Shown: one piece after another, positions 25,001 through 37,000 of the stretch | How positions within the stretch are numbered: the stretch's first letter is position 1 | Layout of the letters: every line of letters begins with the position of its first letter | Assembly (NCBI RefSeq): GCF_901709675.1 | Contig: NC_051089.1 | Coordinates: 11,955,976-12,019,975 of the forward strand | Direction of reading: 5' to 3' | From: Syngnathus acus | Taxonomy: Eukaryota; Chordata; Actinopteri; Syngnathiformes; Syngnathidae | Length of the DNA: 64,000 nucleotides | Notes under the pieces: generated by a model | Seen by the model: only the letters and a program-made list of their open reading frames with translations | Database searches by the model: none | Told to the model about the DNA's origin: nothing | Translations under genes and position numbers: made by a program

Positions 25001-28000
25001 AAACAATCCCCTTTTACTGTTTATATGCAAACTGTTTCCTGTATACATATCAACCCCATGTATTGCTATGTGCTAGTGATGTGGCTTTGGCAGAGCAGAG
25101 TAGTAGAGAAAAGCTCCCACAGTAGAGGGAAGGAAGGAGAAAAAGCCGGCAGCCAGTTCCCATGCCCGACGAACTGGCTGAGTGAGACTGGCTCTGTGCA
25201 AACTAAACAATAGCAGTCCGCAGCTGGTTGGAGCATTAATCAAGCAGATAGAGGTCAAAGGACAGCGATCCCACAACGTCTGCCATCTGATCAGACAGGA
25301 TGTCTTGAGTAGCACTTGTTATCCTCAGAGGACCGGATTAGTTGTGGTCCTTCGTAGGGATAGCCAAAGTGATGATGGGAGCCGAGGTGGAGGTCGCCAA
25401 TGTCACTTTCTTCCACTTTTCTCGTGACAAGCAATCAAGCAAACAGTGTATCACTCAGTCGCATCTCTTGCCACTTCCTGTTTTGACCTCAACTCTGCAG
25501 GGAGATTACAAGGGAGACACGCAGATGAGGGACGAAGCATCAAATAAGCCTAAAGGCTTTTTTGGTCGCGTGTGACTCAAAAGGGCTTTTAATTTGTTTT
25601 TCTGTGAGTTTAAGATGGGTACTTTTACTGTACTATAAATCAAAAACTGTGTATGTAAATAGAGGCAAATCAAAGGTGATACAGCCTCAAGGTACGTATG
25701 GCTACAAAATGGAATGTAAAAGATAAGGTAATCCTTTATTAATGCACGAGCCATAATGAGACAACATTTTTACACACTGGAGGTCCCAGGCATAGCTCAG
25801 AGAATAAAGGAAAAAATATTAAGTGTACACTATCAGTTGGCTGTTTGAGCTGAGCCACATCCATAAAAAAAAAGTCAGAAAGTGTTATCACAAAGCCCAA
25901 CATTCATTTGTCTTGTTCAATTTTTCCTCAGCAATCCTCCAGGAAAATGTACACCATCTCCTTTCGCAGCCTTTTGTGCACGTTCCACTTTCAGTCACAG
26001 TAAATAATCCAAACCCACTAAAAAGAAAAAGGACGTTCAACTCATGCTGATGATCCATTAGAATGATTAAAAGGGAATTATTCATTAACCCTGCAGCTCT
26101 GATTGCCCTGCTACATCTTGAATAGTTGTTAATGGTGAGGTGAGTGACCTCCTTCATACCAGAACGCCTTGGGAAAGATTTAACATGGCGTGACCACGAA
26201 CAAGACATCTTACTTATGGCCCTCTGTGTGGTGACCATATCTTTCTCAATTGCCTACTTTTTTCTTCTTCATATTTACACGTGGCATGCAGGGCTGGTGT
26301 GTTTGAGTCATTATATGACAGTGGCGTTTAAAAATAGGCAGATGGAATCTTTGCAGGACAGACTGAGAGGAGGAGAGACTTTGAATGGCAAAAAAAGAAA
26401 TCTCACTTCTGCATTTAGTAAAAATTACTTCAATTTCATCAGTCAAGCTGTGGTGTACCATAGTCAGACGTGCTCTGTCCGCGAAGGCTCATTAACCAAG
26501 AAGGTCATTAAAATGTTATTTCCCAGTTGCAGCCTAGAGAAATGTGTCAAAAAATGATCGCAAAGATAAGGCCAGGAAAAAAAAAAAAAGCATGAAAGGC
26601 AAACTGTCAAGCTTGCTCCATTGAAGTGAATTTCCTCTGACATTTTGTTTGTATTGATGCAAGGTTGGTGTGGTTGTATTTGTCCCTGGGGATGACACAC
26701 TTATCAACTGGGAGCATATCAAGACATTTTCTCCCCACGGTGCGAGCAGACATAAACTGACACATTCACAGGAATGAATCTGTCTTCAATCACATGCAGT
26801 AGCATTAGGCCAACTAAATTATATTAGCTCCAATGCGAGAGCTGTGTCAACTATTTGGTCTTTGCAAAGATAACTCAACTCCAACCACCACCGAATGGTA
26901 GCAGTCTGAGAGCCACAGTGAGACACTTCACAAATATACATCATTAGAGTCTGAATAATGTTTTACCTTCAAACACCGTGTTATTTTCCTAAACAGATTA
27001 GGTTACGTTTACCCAAGGTTGGGATAAACAACAGCAAATTTACTATTATTTATTATTTTAATTTTTGGGTTTTTTTTGGCTTGCCGAATATGGATCTCAC
27101 CAAGTGTGGGTAATTTATAGCTATGATTTTTTTCAGAATTTAACTAGTGTTGGCTCGTGAGTGAACGATTCGTTCAAAGGAACGATTTTGTTTTCAGTGA
27201 ACGAGCGTGAACGAATCACTTCCTAAAGTGATTCGTTCTTTTTTCAGTTCATATGACTTCAACCAGTAGGTGTCGGTAATGCGCATTGAAGCTGGTGCCA
27301 CCTCGCCGTAAAACAAAGCGAAGAAGACAATGACGTAACTTCCCGGTTCACGAACGAGTCGTGAATTGCATTTCCCGTTCCCCAACTGAACAGATCTGTG
27401 AGCGAACGAGTCAGTGATTTGCATTTCCAGTTCATTGCGAGAACGGATCAGTGAGGGAACGAATCCTGACTTTCCCGTTCGCGAACGAGTTAATGGGTTA
27501 ACTGCCTTCCCGTGCATCAACGGATCAGTCAGTGAACGGGTTGCGTCTCCCTCATGGCGTGAACTATGTAAGCCAGAATGGGATGCGCCGTTATGCAACA
27601 ACGGGGAGATTATGCTTCTCTTTGGGTAATCTTGATTTTATAACACTTATAGTAGTTTTTCAATAACGTGTATGCATATATACGCCTAAATATTGTTATC
27701 CAATATATCTACTGCAATTTCACATTAGATTGCTGGTTTGAAATTTACTTTTAATATTATTATTATTTTCCAATAAACGTTTATGTTAAAACTTGTCTGG
27801 TGTTTTATTCCTTGTTTTTATATTCGCCAATTAAAACATAAAAATCAGACATTTGGTTCATTGCTTTACATGACAGTATGTGTTTTACGTTGTTATATGA
27901 GTTGGTGTCCCCCAAAATAACAAATGTCGGTGTTACATATGAAGTTGCTCCCATGTTATCTTGCTCCCCGTCTCGAGTTACGACTGTTATTGTAAGGCGA

Positions 28001-31000
28001 GTTGGGCACTTTTGTGTTTCGCGACTGCAGATTCGTCACAGCGACTTGGAAATTCCCTGATTCCAAAACTGTTCAAATTCTCAATAAAAACGCTGAACGA
28101 AACGTCTCATTTGCATTTCCGATTGGCTGCAAAAAATAGCAAACACTAAAAAAAAATAGATAAGTTACCAACGGGACTTGAACCCGTGACGCAAAGAAGA
28201 TTAGTTTACTACGTGGAGCCTTAACCGCTGTGCTATCGTGACACACAGCGTTCGATAGAGACAACAACACTAAATTACCCGGCGAGGGTACGTGTTGCTC
28301 TGACCAGCCCATGTTAACTAGGGGGGGGTTAATGTTACCATTGCCTGATGGGAGCTCAGCATCAGCTGTCATGCGATGTTTGGATTTTTTTAAGGAAAGC
28401 AAGTTCTAACAGAGAAGAGTGCGCATGGAGGTTTTTCTTTTTTTAACACGCATATAACGCAATTTGGTTGTCACTTTCAATCTCAAACTATTTATAGTAT
28501 TCAGGAATAAATAATAACCTCAAATGTAATGTGCGTGTTAACAAAAAGGTCAAAACTGCATAAAAGATATACATTTACAACGTCGCCCTACAGCGTCATT
28601 ACCGACATTTAATGCTTTGCGCCTGCAGACATTAAAGATGATAATGAAACATAACGACGACCATACTATAGCGCACATGCAGACGTGAGGAGCGTAGAAT
28701 TCAAATAACCTCTCGATTTTATTCCATCAGTATGGTGAAGAATTGAACTGCAAACCCATCCAAAATGAAAAACCATGTCACGAGTGGAGCAGAGTTAATG
28801 CTGATGACTTTGAGTTCAACAAGTCTGCGAGCTGCTCCATTAAACTATATAGCGTACGTTCCTTCCAAAGTAATACGAGCGTGTGTTCTATAGTGTAGTG
28901 GTCAGCGCTATGGACTCTCGCCCCTGCTACCCGCGTTCGAATCCCGGTGGGACCAAAATATTATTTTATCATATGACTTCAACCAGTAGGTGTCGGTAAT
29001 GCGCATTGAAACTGGTGCCACCTCGCCGTAAAACAAAACGAAGAAGAAAATGACGTAACTTTCCGTTCACGTACGAGTCGTGAATTGCATTTCCCGTTCC
29101 CCACTGAACGGATCTGAGTGAACGAGTCAGTGATTTGCATTTCCAGTTCATTGCGAGAACGGATCAGTGAGGGAACGAATCCTGACTTTCCCGTTCGCGA
29201 ACGAGTTAATGGGTTAACTGCCTTCCCGTGCATCAACGGATCAGTCAGTGAACGCGTTGCGTCTCCCTCATGGCGTGAACTATGTAAGCCAGAATGTCGA
29301 TTTACGATTTGCCAAGGAAAGACAAAACCACTCACTGAGACACCACTTTTATGCACGTTTTCTCCAAGCTAACGGCTAACTTTATTGCATGAAGGGATGC
29401 GCCGTTATGCAACAACGGGGAGATTATGCTTCTCTTTGGGTAATCTTTCATTTATAACACTACTTAAATAACGTGTATATATACGCCTAAATATTGTTAT
29501 CCAATATATCTACTGCAATTTCACATTAGATTGCTGGTTTGAATTTTTTTTATTGTTATTATTATTTTATTTATTTTTAATAAACATTTATGTTAAAACT
29601 TGTCTGGTGTTTTATTCCTTGTTTTTATATTCGCCAATTAAAACATAAAAATCAGACATTTGGTTAACTGCTTTATATGTATGTGTTTTATGTTGTTATA
29701 ACACGTCAGCATAACGGATTTTCTTTTCCAACCTTTTATTCAAACACAAACACATTCGGTATAATAACACCATCAACCACAATCCAACAAATACAAAATT
29801 AAAACATCAATGTCGGCATAACGTGTGTCGGCTGGCACAGCAGCAACGCTGTCTGTCACTCACTCGTGAATCTTCGCGAATGAACCTGAAAATGGCGGTG
29901 TACCTAATGGAGTGTCCAAATGACGTCACAGATCAAACAGCCAATCAGAAAGTGGGGGTGAGGGCGGGTGTGGCACTTTTCACTTAAACCAGGGGTGTTG
30001 ACCTCCAGTCCTCGAGGGGCCGCGTTCCAATATGTTTTGCAAGTTACCCTCGTTAAACACACCTGCGGGAAAAGTTCACTTCATTTTCACGTCCTGCAGG
30101 AGCCCAACTTTTCACACAGGTGCACTTAACGAGGGAATCTTGGAAAACATGTTGGAATGCGGCCCCGAGGACTAGAGCTTGACACCTGTGACCTTTGACC
30201 ATGATATTTCCCTAATAAAGTGGCCTGTTATTAGGTACACTTGAAAATGGCAGCGTACCTAATGGAGTGTCTGTGTGATTCCCTCGTTAAGTGCACCTGC
30301 GTGAAAAGTTTTAGCTCCTGCAGAACGTGAAAATGACCAAAAACTTTTCACGCAGGTGCACTTAACGAGGGAATCTTGGAAAACATGTTGGAATGCGGCC
30401 CCGAGGACTAGAGCTTGACACCTGTGACCTTTGACCATGATATTTCCCTAACAAAATGGCCTGTTATTAGGTACACTTGAAAATGGCGGCGTACCTAATG
30501 GAGTGTCCGAGTGATGTCACAGATCAAACAGCCAATCAGAAAGTGGGGGTGAGGGCGGGTGTGGCACTTTTCACTTAAACCAGGGGTGTTGACCTCCAGT
30601 CCTCGAGGGGCCGCGTTCCAATATGTTTTGCAAGTTACCCTCGTTAAACACACCTGCGTGAAAAGTTCACTTCATTTTCACGTCCTGCAGGAGCCCAACT
30701 TTTCACACAGGTGCACTTAACGAGGGAATCTTGGAAAGCATGTTGGAATGCGGCCCCGAGGACTAGAGCTTGACACCTGTGACCTTTGACCATGATATTT
30801 CCTTAATAAAGTGGCCTGTTATTAGGTACACTTGAAAATGGCGGCGTACCTAATGGAGTGTCTGTGTGATTCCCTCGTTAAGTGCACCTGCGTGAAAAGT
30901 TTTAGCTCCTGCAGAACGTGAAAATGACCAAAAACTTTTCACGCAGGTGCACTTAACGAGGGAATCTTGGAAAACATGTTGGAATGCGGCCCCGAGGACT

Positions 31001-34000
31001 AGAGCTTGACACCTGTGACCTTTGACCATGATATTTCCCTAATAAAATGGCCTGTTATTAGGTACACTTGAAAATGGCGGCGTACCTAATGGAGTGTCCG
31101 AGTGACGTCACAGATCAAACAGCCAATCAGAAAGTGGGGGTGAGGGCGGGTGTGGCACTTTTCACTTAAACCAGGGGTGTTGACCTCCAGTCCTCGAGGG
31201 GCCGCGTTCCAATATGTTTTGCAAGTTACCCTCGTTAAACACACCTGCGTGAAAAGTTCACTTCATTTTCACGTCCTGCAGGAGCCCAACTTTTCACACA
31301 GGTGCACTTAACGAGGGAATCTTGGAAAACATGTTGGAATGCGGCCCCGAGGACTAGAGCTTGACACCTGTGACCTTTGACCATGATATTTCCCTAATAA
31401 AGTGGCCTGTTATTAGGTACACTTGAAAATGGCGGTGTACCTAATGGAGTGTCCAAGTGACGTCACAGATCAAACAGCCAATCAGAAAGTGGGGGTGAGG
31501 GCGGGTGTGGCACTTTTCACTTAAACCAGGGGTGTTGACGTCCAGTCCTCGAGGGGCCGCGTTCCAATATGTTTTGCAAGTTACCCTCGTTAAACACACC
31601 TGCGTGAAAAGTTCAGTTCATTTTCACGTCCTGCAGGAGCCCAACTTTTCACGCAGGTGCACTTAACGAGGGAATCTTGGAAAACATGTTGGAATGCGGC
31701 CCCGAGGAATAGAGCTTGACACCTGTGACCTTTGACCATGATATTTCCCTAATAAAATCGCCTGTTATTAGGTACACTTGAAAATGGCGGCGTACCTAAT
31801 GGAGTGTCCAAGTGACGTCACAGATCAAACAGCCAATCAGAAAGTGGGGGTGAGGGCGGGTGTGGCACTTTTCACTTAAACCAGGGGTGTTGACGTCCAG
31901 TCTTCGAGGGGCCGCGTTCCAATATGTTTTGCAAGTTACCCTCGTTAAACACACCTGCGTGAAAAGTTCAGTTCATTTTCACGTCCTGCAGGAGCCCAAC
32001 TTTTCACACAGGTGCACTTAACGAGGGAATCTCGGAAAACATGTTGGAATGCGGCCCCGAGGACGAGAGCTTGACACCTGTGACCTTTGACCATGATATT
32101 TCCCTAATAAAATGGCCTGTTATTAGGTACACTTGAAAATGGCGGCGTACCTAATGGAGTGTCCAAGTGACGTCACAGATCAAACAGCCAATCAGAAAGT
32201 GGGGGTGAGGGCGGGTGTGGCACTTTTCACTTAAACCAGGGGTGTTGACGTCCAGTCTTCGAGGGGCCGCGTTCCAATATGTTTTGCAAGTTACCCTCGT
32301 TAAACACACCTGCGTGAAAAGTTCACTTCATTTTCACGTCCTGCAGGAGCCCAACTTTTCACACAGGTGCACTTAACGAGGGAATCTTGGAAAACATGTT
32401 GGAATGCGGCCCCGAGGACTAGAGCTTGACACCTGTGACCTTTGACCATGATATTTCCCTAATAAAGTGGCCTGTTATTAGGTACACTTGAAAATGGCGG
32501 TGTACCTAATGGAGTGTCCAAGTGACGTCACAGATCAAACAGCCAATCAGAAAGTGGGGGTGAGGGCGGGTGTGGCACTTTGCACTTTCCGTGAAGCTTT
32601 GACCATGATTTTTCCCTAATGAAGTGGCCTGTGATTAGGTACACCTGAAAATGGCGGTGTACCTAATAGAGTGTCCGAATGACGTCACAGATCAAACAGC
32701 CAATCAGAAAGTGGGGGTGAGGGCGGGTGTGGCACTTTTCACTTTCTGTGAAGCTTTGACCATGATTTTTCCCTAATGAAGTGACCTGTTATTAGGAACA
32801 ACCGAAAATGTACCTAATAAAGTGTCCGAGTGACGACACAGATTTGCATTTGTTTGCATGTGCGTGCGCATACAAAGCGAGTTTCCAAATTCTAAAAGCA
32901 CAGGTATATGCTCACACCTGGGATCGAACCAAGTTCTTTCCGAGAAAGAGCCCGTGTCACTAACCAGTGGACCATTTTGACATGGGAGCCCTTGGCCGTC
33001 TGCACTCTTTTGTACTAGTGATGTGCATTCCAGTTGTTAAGTGAACTGAATCTTTCGAATCGATTCATTCAAAAGATTTGTTCAAAAGAATCGTTCACCG
33101 AATCGTTCACTACACATTCTTTTTTTTTTTTTTTACCTCGTGTAGTGTACCTATTGAAGTGTCCATGAGGTGTACCTAATCACAGGCCACTTCATTAAAT
33201 AAAATACATTTAAAAAAAGTGTGTATGTGGGGGGGACTTAATGGACCATTCACGTCTGAGGAATATTGACTGCAATATGTAGATAGATAGAAAATATATT
33301 TTCGAGATGCTGCTGTCATCACTTGCCGACAACACCCCTACCCTTTAGCATCTCACCTCTTTTCCTGTTTGTACTAATAACATTTACAGGCGGGACAAAA
33401 AAGGTCCTCATGCTGAGGCAAATAGATCGCGTGTTGTTGTGTGTGCACGACACGCACGCACGTGGTCATGGTCGCTACGTTTTTTTGTGCCCTGCAGCAA
33501 AACAACACATGCACCTGCGGCGTGTCACCTGGTGTCATCGGATGCTGAACATCTGCGTGTTGTCATGAGCAACACACGCATGTATGAGTGGGTGATATCT
33601 GATCCAGACAGGATTTTGGGGGGGGGGGGGGGGGGGGGGATCACAGAAAAATCATTCTGACGTGTTGCATGACTGTAGGGAAGTCCTTTAATATTTGGAG
33701 AATTCATTTAGCCATTTTTTCCTCCCTAAAATAATTTCATTCAATGTAGTGGGTCATTATTATTATTATTATATCTGCTTAAATTTTGGTATTCACTGGA
33801 GAATTCGTTCATTCGCGGTTTTGTTCTCTACATCATAATTATAATCGGGGTCAAGGAAGTATGTGGGAGTGATACGACTCCATTAAGAGACTAACATTTT
33901 TGTATGTCACAGAAGAGCTAAATTTAGCTTGGGTTGTTAGTAAAACTTGCGGAGTCTTTGGCGCATGTGCATGGAAAGTACATGTGCACTTCTGCTGCAT

Positions 34001-37000
34001 TTTTCTAAATCAAATCATCTGTGAGCCATTTATTGTTAAGGATAATGTAAGTGTCAGTGTTTAGCATCATAGTTTGTGGTTCCTTTACAGTTTGAACAAT
34101 TGAAATATGTAATTCCCACAAAATATTGGCAGAATGTTTCCCATCTGTGGTCGCTTCTGATATGACATTCATTTTGGTCACATTCCACACATCTGTCGCA
34201 TCACGCCATAAAATCCAAGAAATACGATGAGGTACAGCAGCAGTTTAGCAGACGTGATCTGCTGATTAAGGATGCGTTCAGATAGAGCATGTCTTGTTAA
34301 ATTCTTCCCTGTTGATTAAGTGGTTTTAGACCTTCCTGTACATGTATTTCCGAAAACTAATATTTGCCAGACTAAAAGTTAATAACTAAATCCAGATGTA
34401 CTCTGGAGATGGTGCCATAGATTTTTTTTTGCAGGGCAGCTTTGGCTGCTCTCCATGTTCCACACTGTATGTATATTTTGATGTAATGCAGCAGAAAGTG
34501 TTTACTCAGCACTCCAAAAACATCAGGCGGGACAAAGAGGGACTGTCTAGTCAACAGCCAATGCCAGCAGAGCCACGGGCACCTTCCTAATCCTAATGTC
34601 TAAAATGAACTTCCAAAACACTATTATGTAACCCCTTTGGTGGACACGTGGCTTCTACGGTTGGACGGTCCTCTGTAGAGAGCTCTTGAGTTGATTGGCA
34701 CCTATTAGCTTTACAGGAATAACTTTGCAATGGTGATGTTTTTTTAATCCCTACATTAGTAAACAGAACTGTGCTTTCTACTCCTCACTTGGTCAAAATA
34801 GGCTGGGTGCTTTTTCCTACCTAAATTAATGATGACACATTGGATGAAAGCTTTAAATAGAGAGAAGTAAAGCCAACTGCAAGTGTGTACAATATTGTTT
34901 TTCGTCTCAATTAGGGCTGCTGATATCAAATATTTGATCAAATATTGAAGATTATCCTATCAGTTATCATGGGCCACACTACTTCTGTGACTATGAGTGT
35001 GTGTGGCTTTGAAAGGTAGGTCCATGCCTGGTGTGTGATGTGGGCGTCAGCCAATTAGATTGACCACAAGTCAAACTGGCTGTTTAACTGGCTAACTATT
35101 AGCCAGTCTATGGCTATGGTAAATGCCTGAGCGTCATTCAGCAGCTCTCCAATGAAAGCACTTATTACGTGTTATTTATTGCCATTTATTCTACAAAATA
35201 TATTACAATGAGCTCTCTACCTCTAAAATTAGCTTACCAATAACTTGTTGGTGATAGCAGACTCACAGAGACTTACTTTTCTATTCATGTACTAGTTTAA
35301 ACTACTGTATTTCTATTTTAATGCAGATTTTTTTTTTCCATGTGTTTGAATGTTTTTTTTCCAACTCCTGCTAATATATTTCACTTACCACTGATTCATT
35401 TTTTAAGTTGACAGTGCAGGTATTCTTTTATGTTTACAAAGCTGTTGCTTTCATCAATCGTGCTTTCACGGATTGTTCCAGTTTGCTTGGGAATCTCAGC
35501 GGCTCACAACAAAAAAATAATAAATGTGCTTCAAAGCAACAGGACATGACAGTGATAAAAAGCCTGTTGATGTGAAACACAGATCTGCGTAATGAAGACC
35601 ACACTGTTATACCACGACATCCACATTGTGACATCTAAATGTATTTCAAAGCACAACTTGATGCAGCTGGGATGAAACTATTAACAGTTTTTGGGGGAGG
35701 GCGTAAAGCTATATAGTAAGTCATGGCCAGTGGCGTGCCAAGGAACGCCATGAGGACATCGGCCCTGGGCTTCCAACTTAGGCGTGCAAAACAGTCAAAT
35801 AAAATTGGATTTTAATATTTGTGTTGCACATATTTGCAGTGGAACTGTAATGACAAGTGGATGACAATCTGCATGCTGTTGGGCCTCTTATGAGTTCTCA
35901 CTCATCCTCCCATGATGCCATTCAAAAGAGCAGAAAGAGGACACATGCCATCATCTGTATTTTGAAGTGATTGCAGACAGTCGTTTGTTTTTTTTGTTAC
36001 TAAATGTCATGCTGGGCTAATTATATGTTCATGAAATGTCATTTTGCTTTAAACTAACTCACGAAATGCCACCAACCGGCTTTCACCAATTTTGCTACAG
36101 CTTTGAGCCTCTTGTGTATATGCACCCACACATAGACACATGTTCAAATGATCGCGCTTCTCCAACTTTTCATAAGTGCCACTGAATAAAATACTTAGCT
36201 CGCTATGTACCATCATGATGACCAACAATAAAATGCTACTCCAGTTCCAGGGCACAGTTTGGAAATAAAATTTCATTACAGATGAACAGTTTTATTTGTA
36301 TTTTCACATCCTATTTTCTATCAAATACATCTTTTTTGGTTGGTGTTGGCCATCGTAAATCAGAGTCCGCCTTTCCTGTAGCATTCCTCAAGGATCTAAT
36401 CAAAGGATTAAAGCCCAACCTTTTCATGCTCCACGCTTCCTCTTGGAAGTGTCAACAGCAAATTTGTATGCAGATGACCTCCAAATTAGTTTTCATTCCA
36501 ATCCTGATAGGACCAATGAGATCAATAAATATATCAACTTACTTGTCCATGTGACCCAATACTTTTGTCCAAACAGTGTTGCCATTACTCCAGCTTTTTC
36601 CATTGTGACCAAGATGTTTCTGCCATGCTACCACTTCACCAACTGTTGCTTTTCTCACAATGTGACATCTGCTCCGCCCTAAAATAAACTAAAGCTTTCA
36701 TTAGACAATTCCTCACATGCACATGCACACAAATTTTATGTCAGGCTTTGCTGATCTTGACAAGTTTGGCTAAGTATAGTGCACAGCTGTGAAGCATGCG
36801 GACAGAGAGTGTGCAGAGGCGTTGTTATCTGTCTGGAGTTGTTTGATGTTCTCTTCAGTAGATAGTAATCATTCCTCCCTCAGTCAGCCCACTGCATTGC
36901 TGCCAACTGCAAGAAGGCCGCCGCCCTGTTTTAGAATGTGCTTGCACCACACTTCTGCACCAGTACATCTGCTCAGCTCCACACTACGCTTCGACTTATT

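Larger units (their letters stand above)
29884..32860 (+). repeat. Tandem array with higher-order structure and promoter-like motifs in every long unit
   Basis: Measured from successive TGACGTCA-type sites at 29921, 30512, 31103, 31458, 31813, 32168, 32523, 32680 and 32831, the spacing is 591, 591, 355, 355, 355, 355, 157 and 151 bp. A 591-bp step is one 355-bp long unit plus one 236-bp short unit. Long units read: gcgtacctaatggagtgtcc, CRE-like TGACGTCA, CCAAT box (agccaatcag), GC-rich gtgagggcgggtgtgg, an embedded hAT-type MITE, DR1 motif TGACCTTTGACC, then cctaataaagtggcctgtta. The last two units lack the MITE. Identity between long units is very high (few mismatches per unit), implying recent expansion or homogenisation. 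Confidence 0.93.

Noticed and set aside
25025-26557. A run of 60-137 aa open frames in tnfaip8l3 intron 1
   Set aside because: The frames lie on both strands, overlap, match no known protein and lack consistent splice signals; expected by chance in a 21-kb intron.
27194-29372. Paired similar open frames at 27.2-27.6 and 28.98-29.37 kb (coding for the same peptide on each strand)
   Set aside because: They are similar because the underlying DNA is a direct repeat. Both strands are open, substitutions show no codon bias and the indel breaks the frame, so there is no protein gene.
29884-32860. CRISPR-like regular repeat array
   Set aside because: Units are 155-355 bp with no short repeat/unique spacer pattern, and this is a vertebrate genome; it is a satellite-type tandem array.
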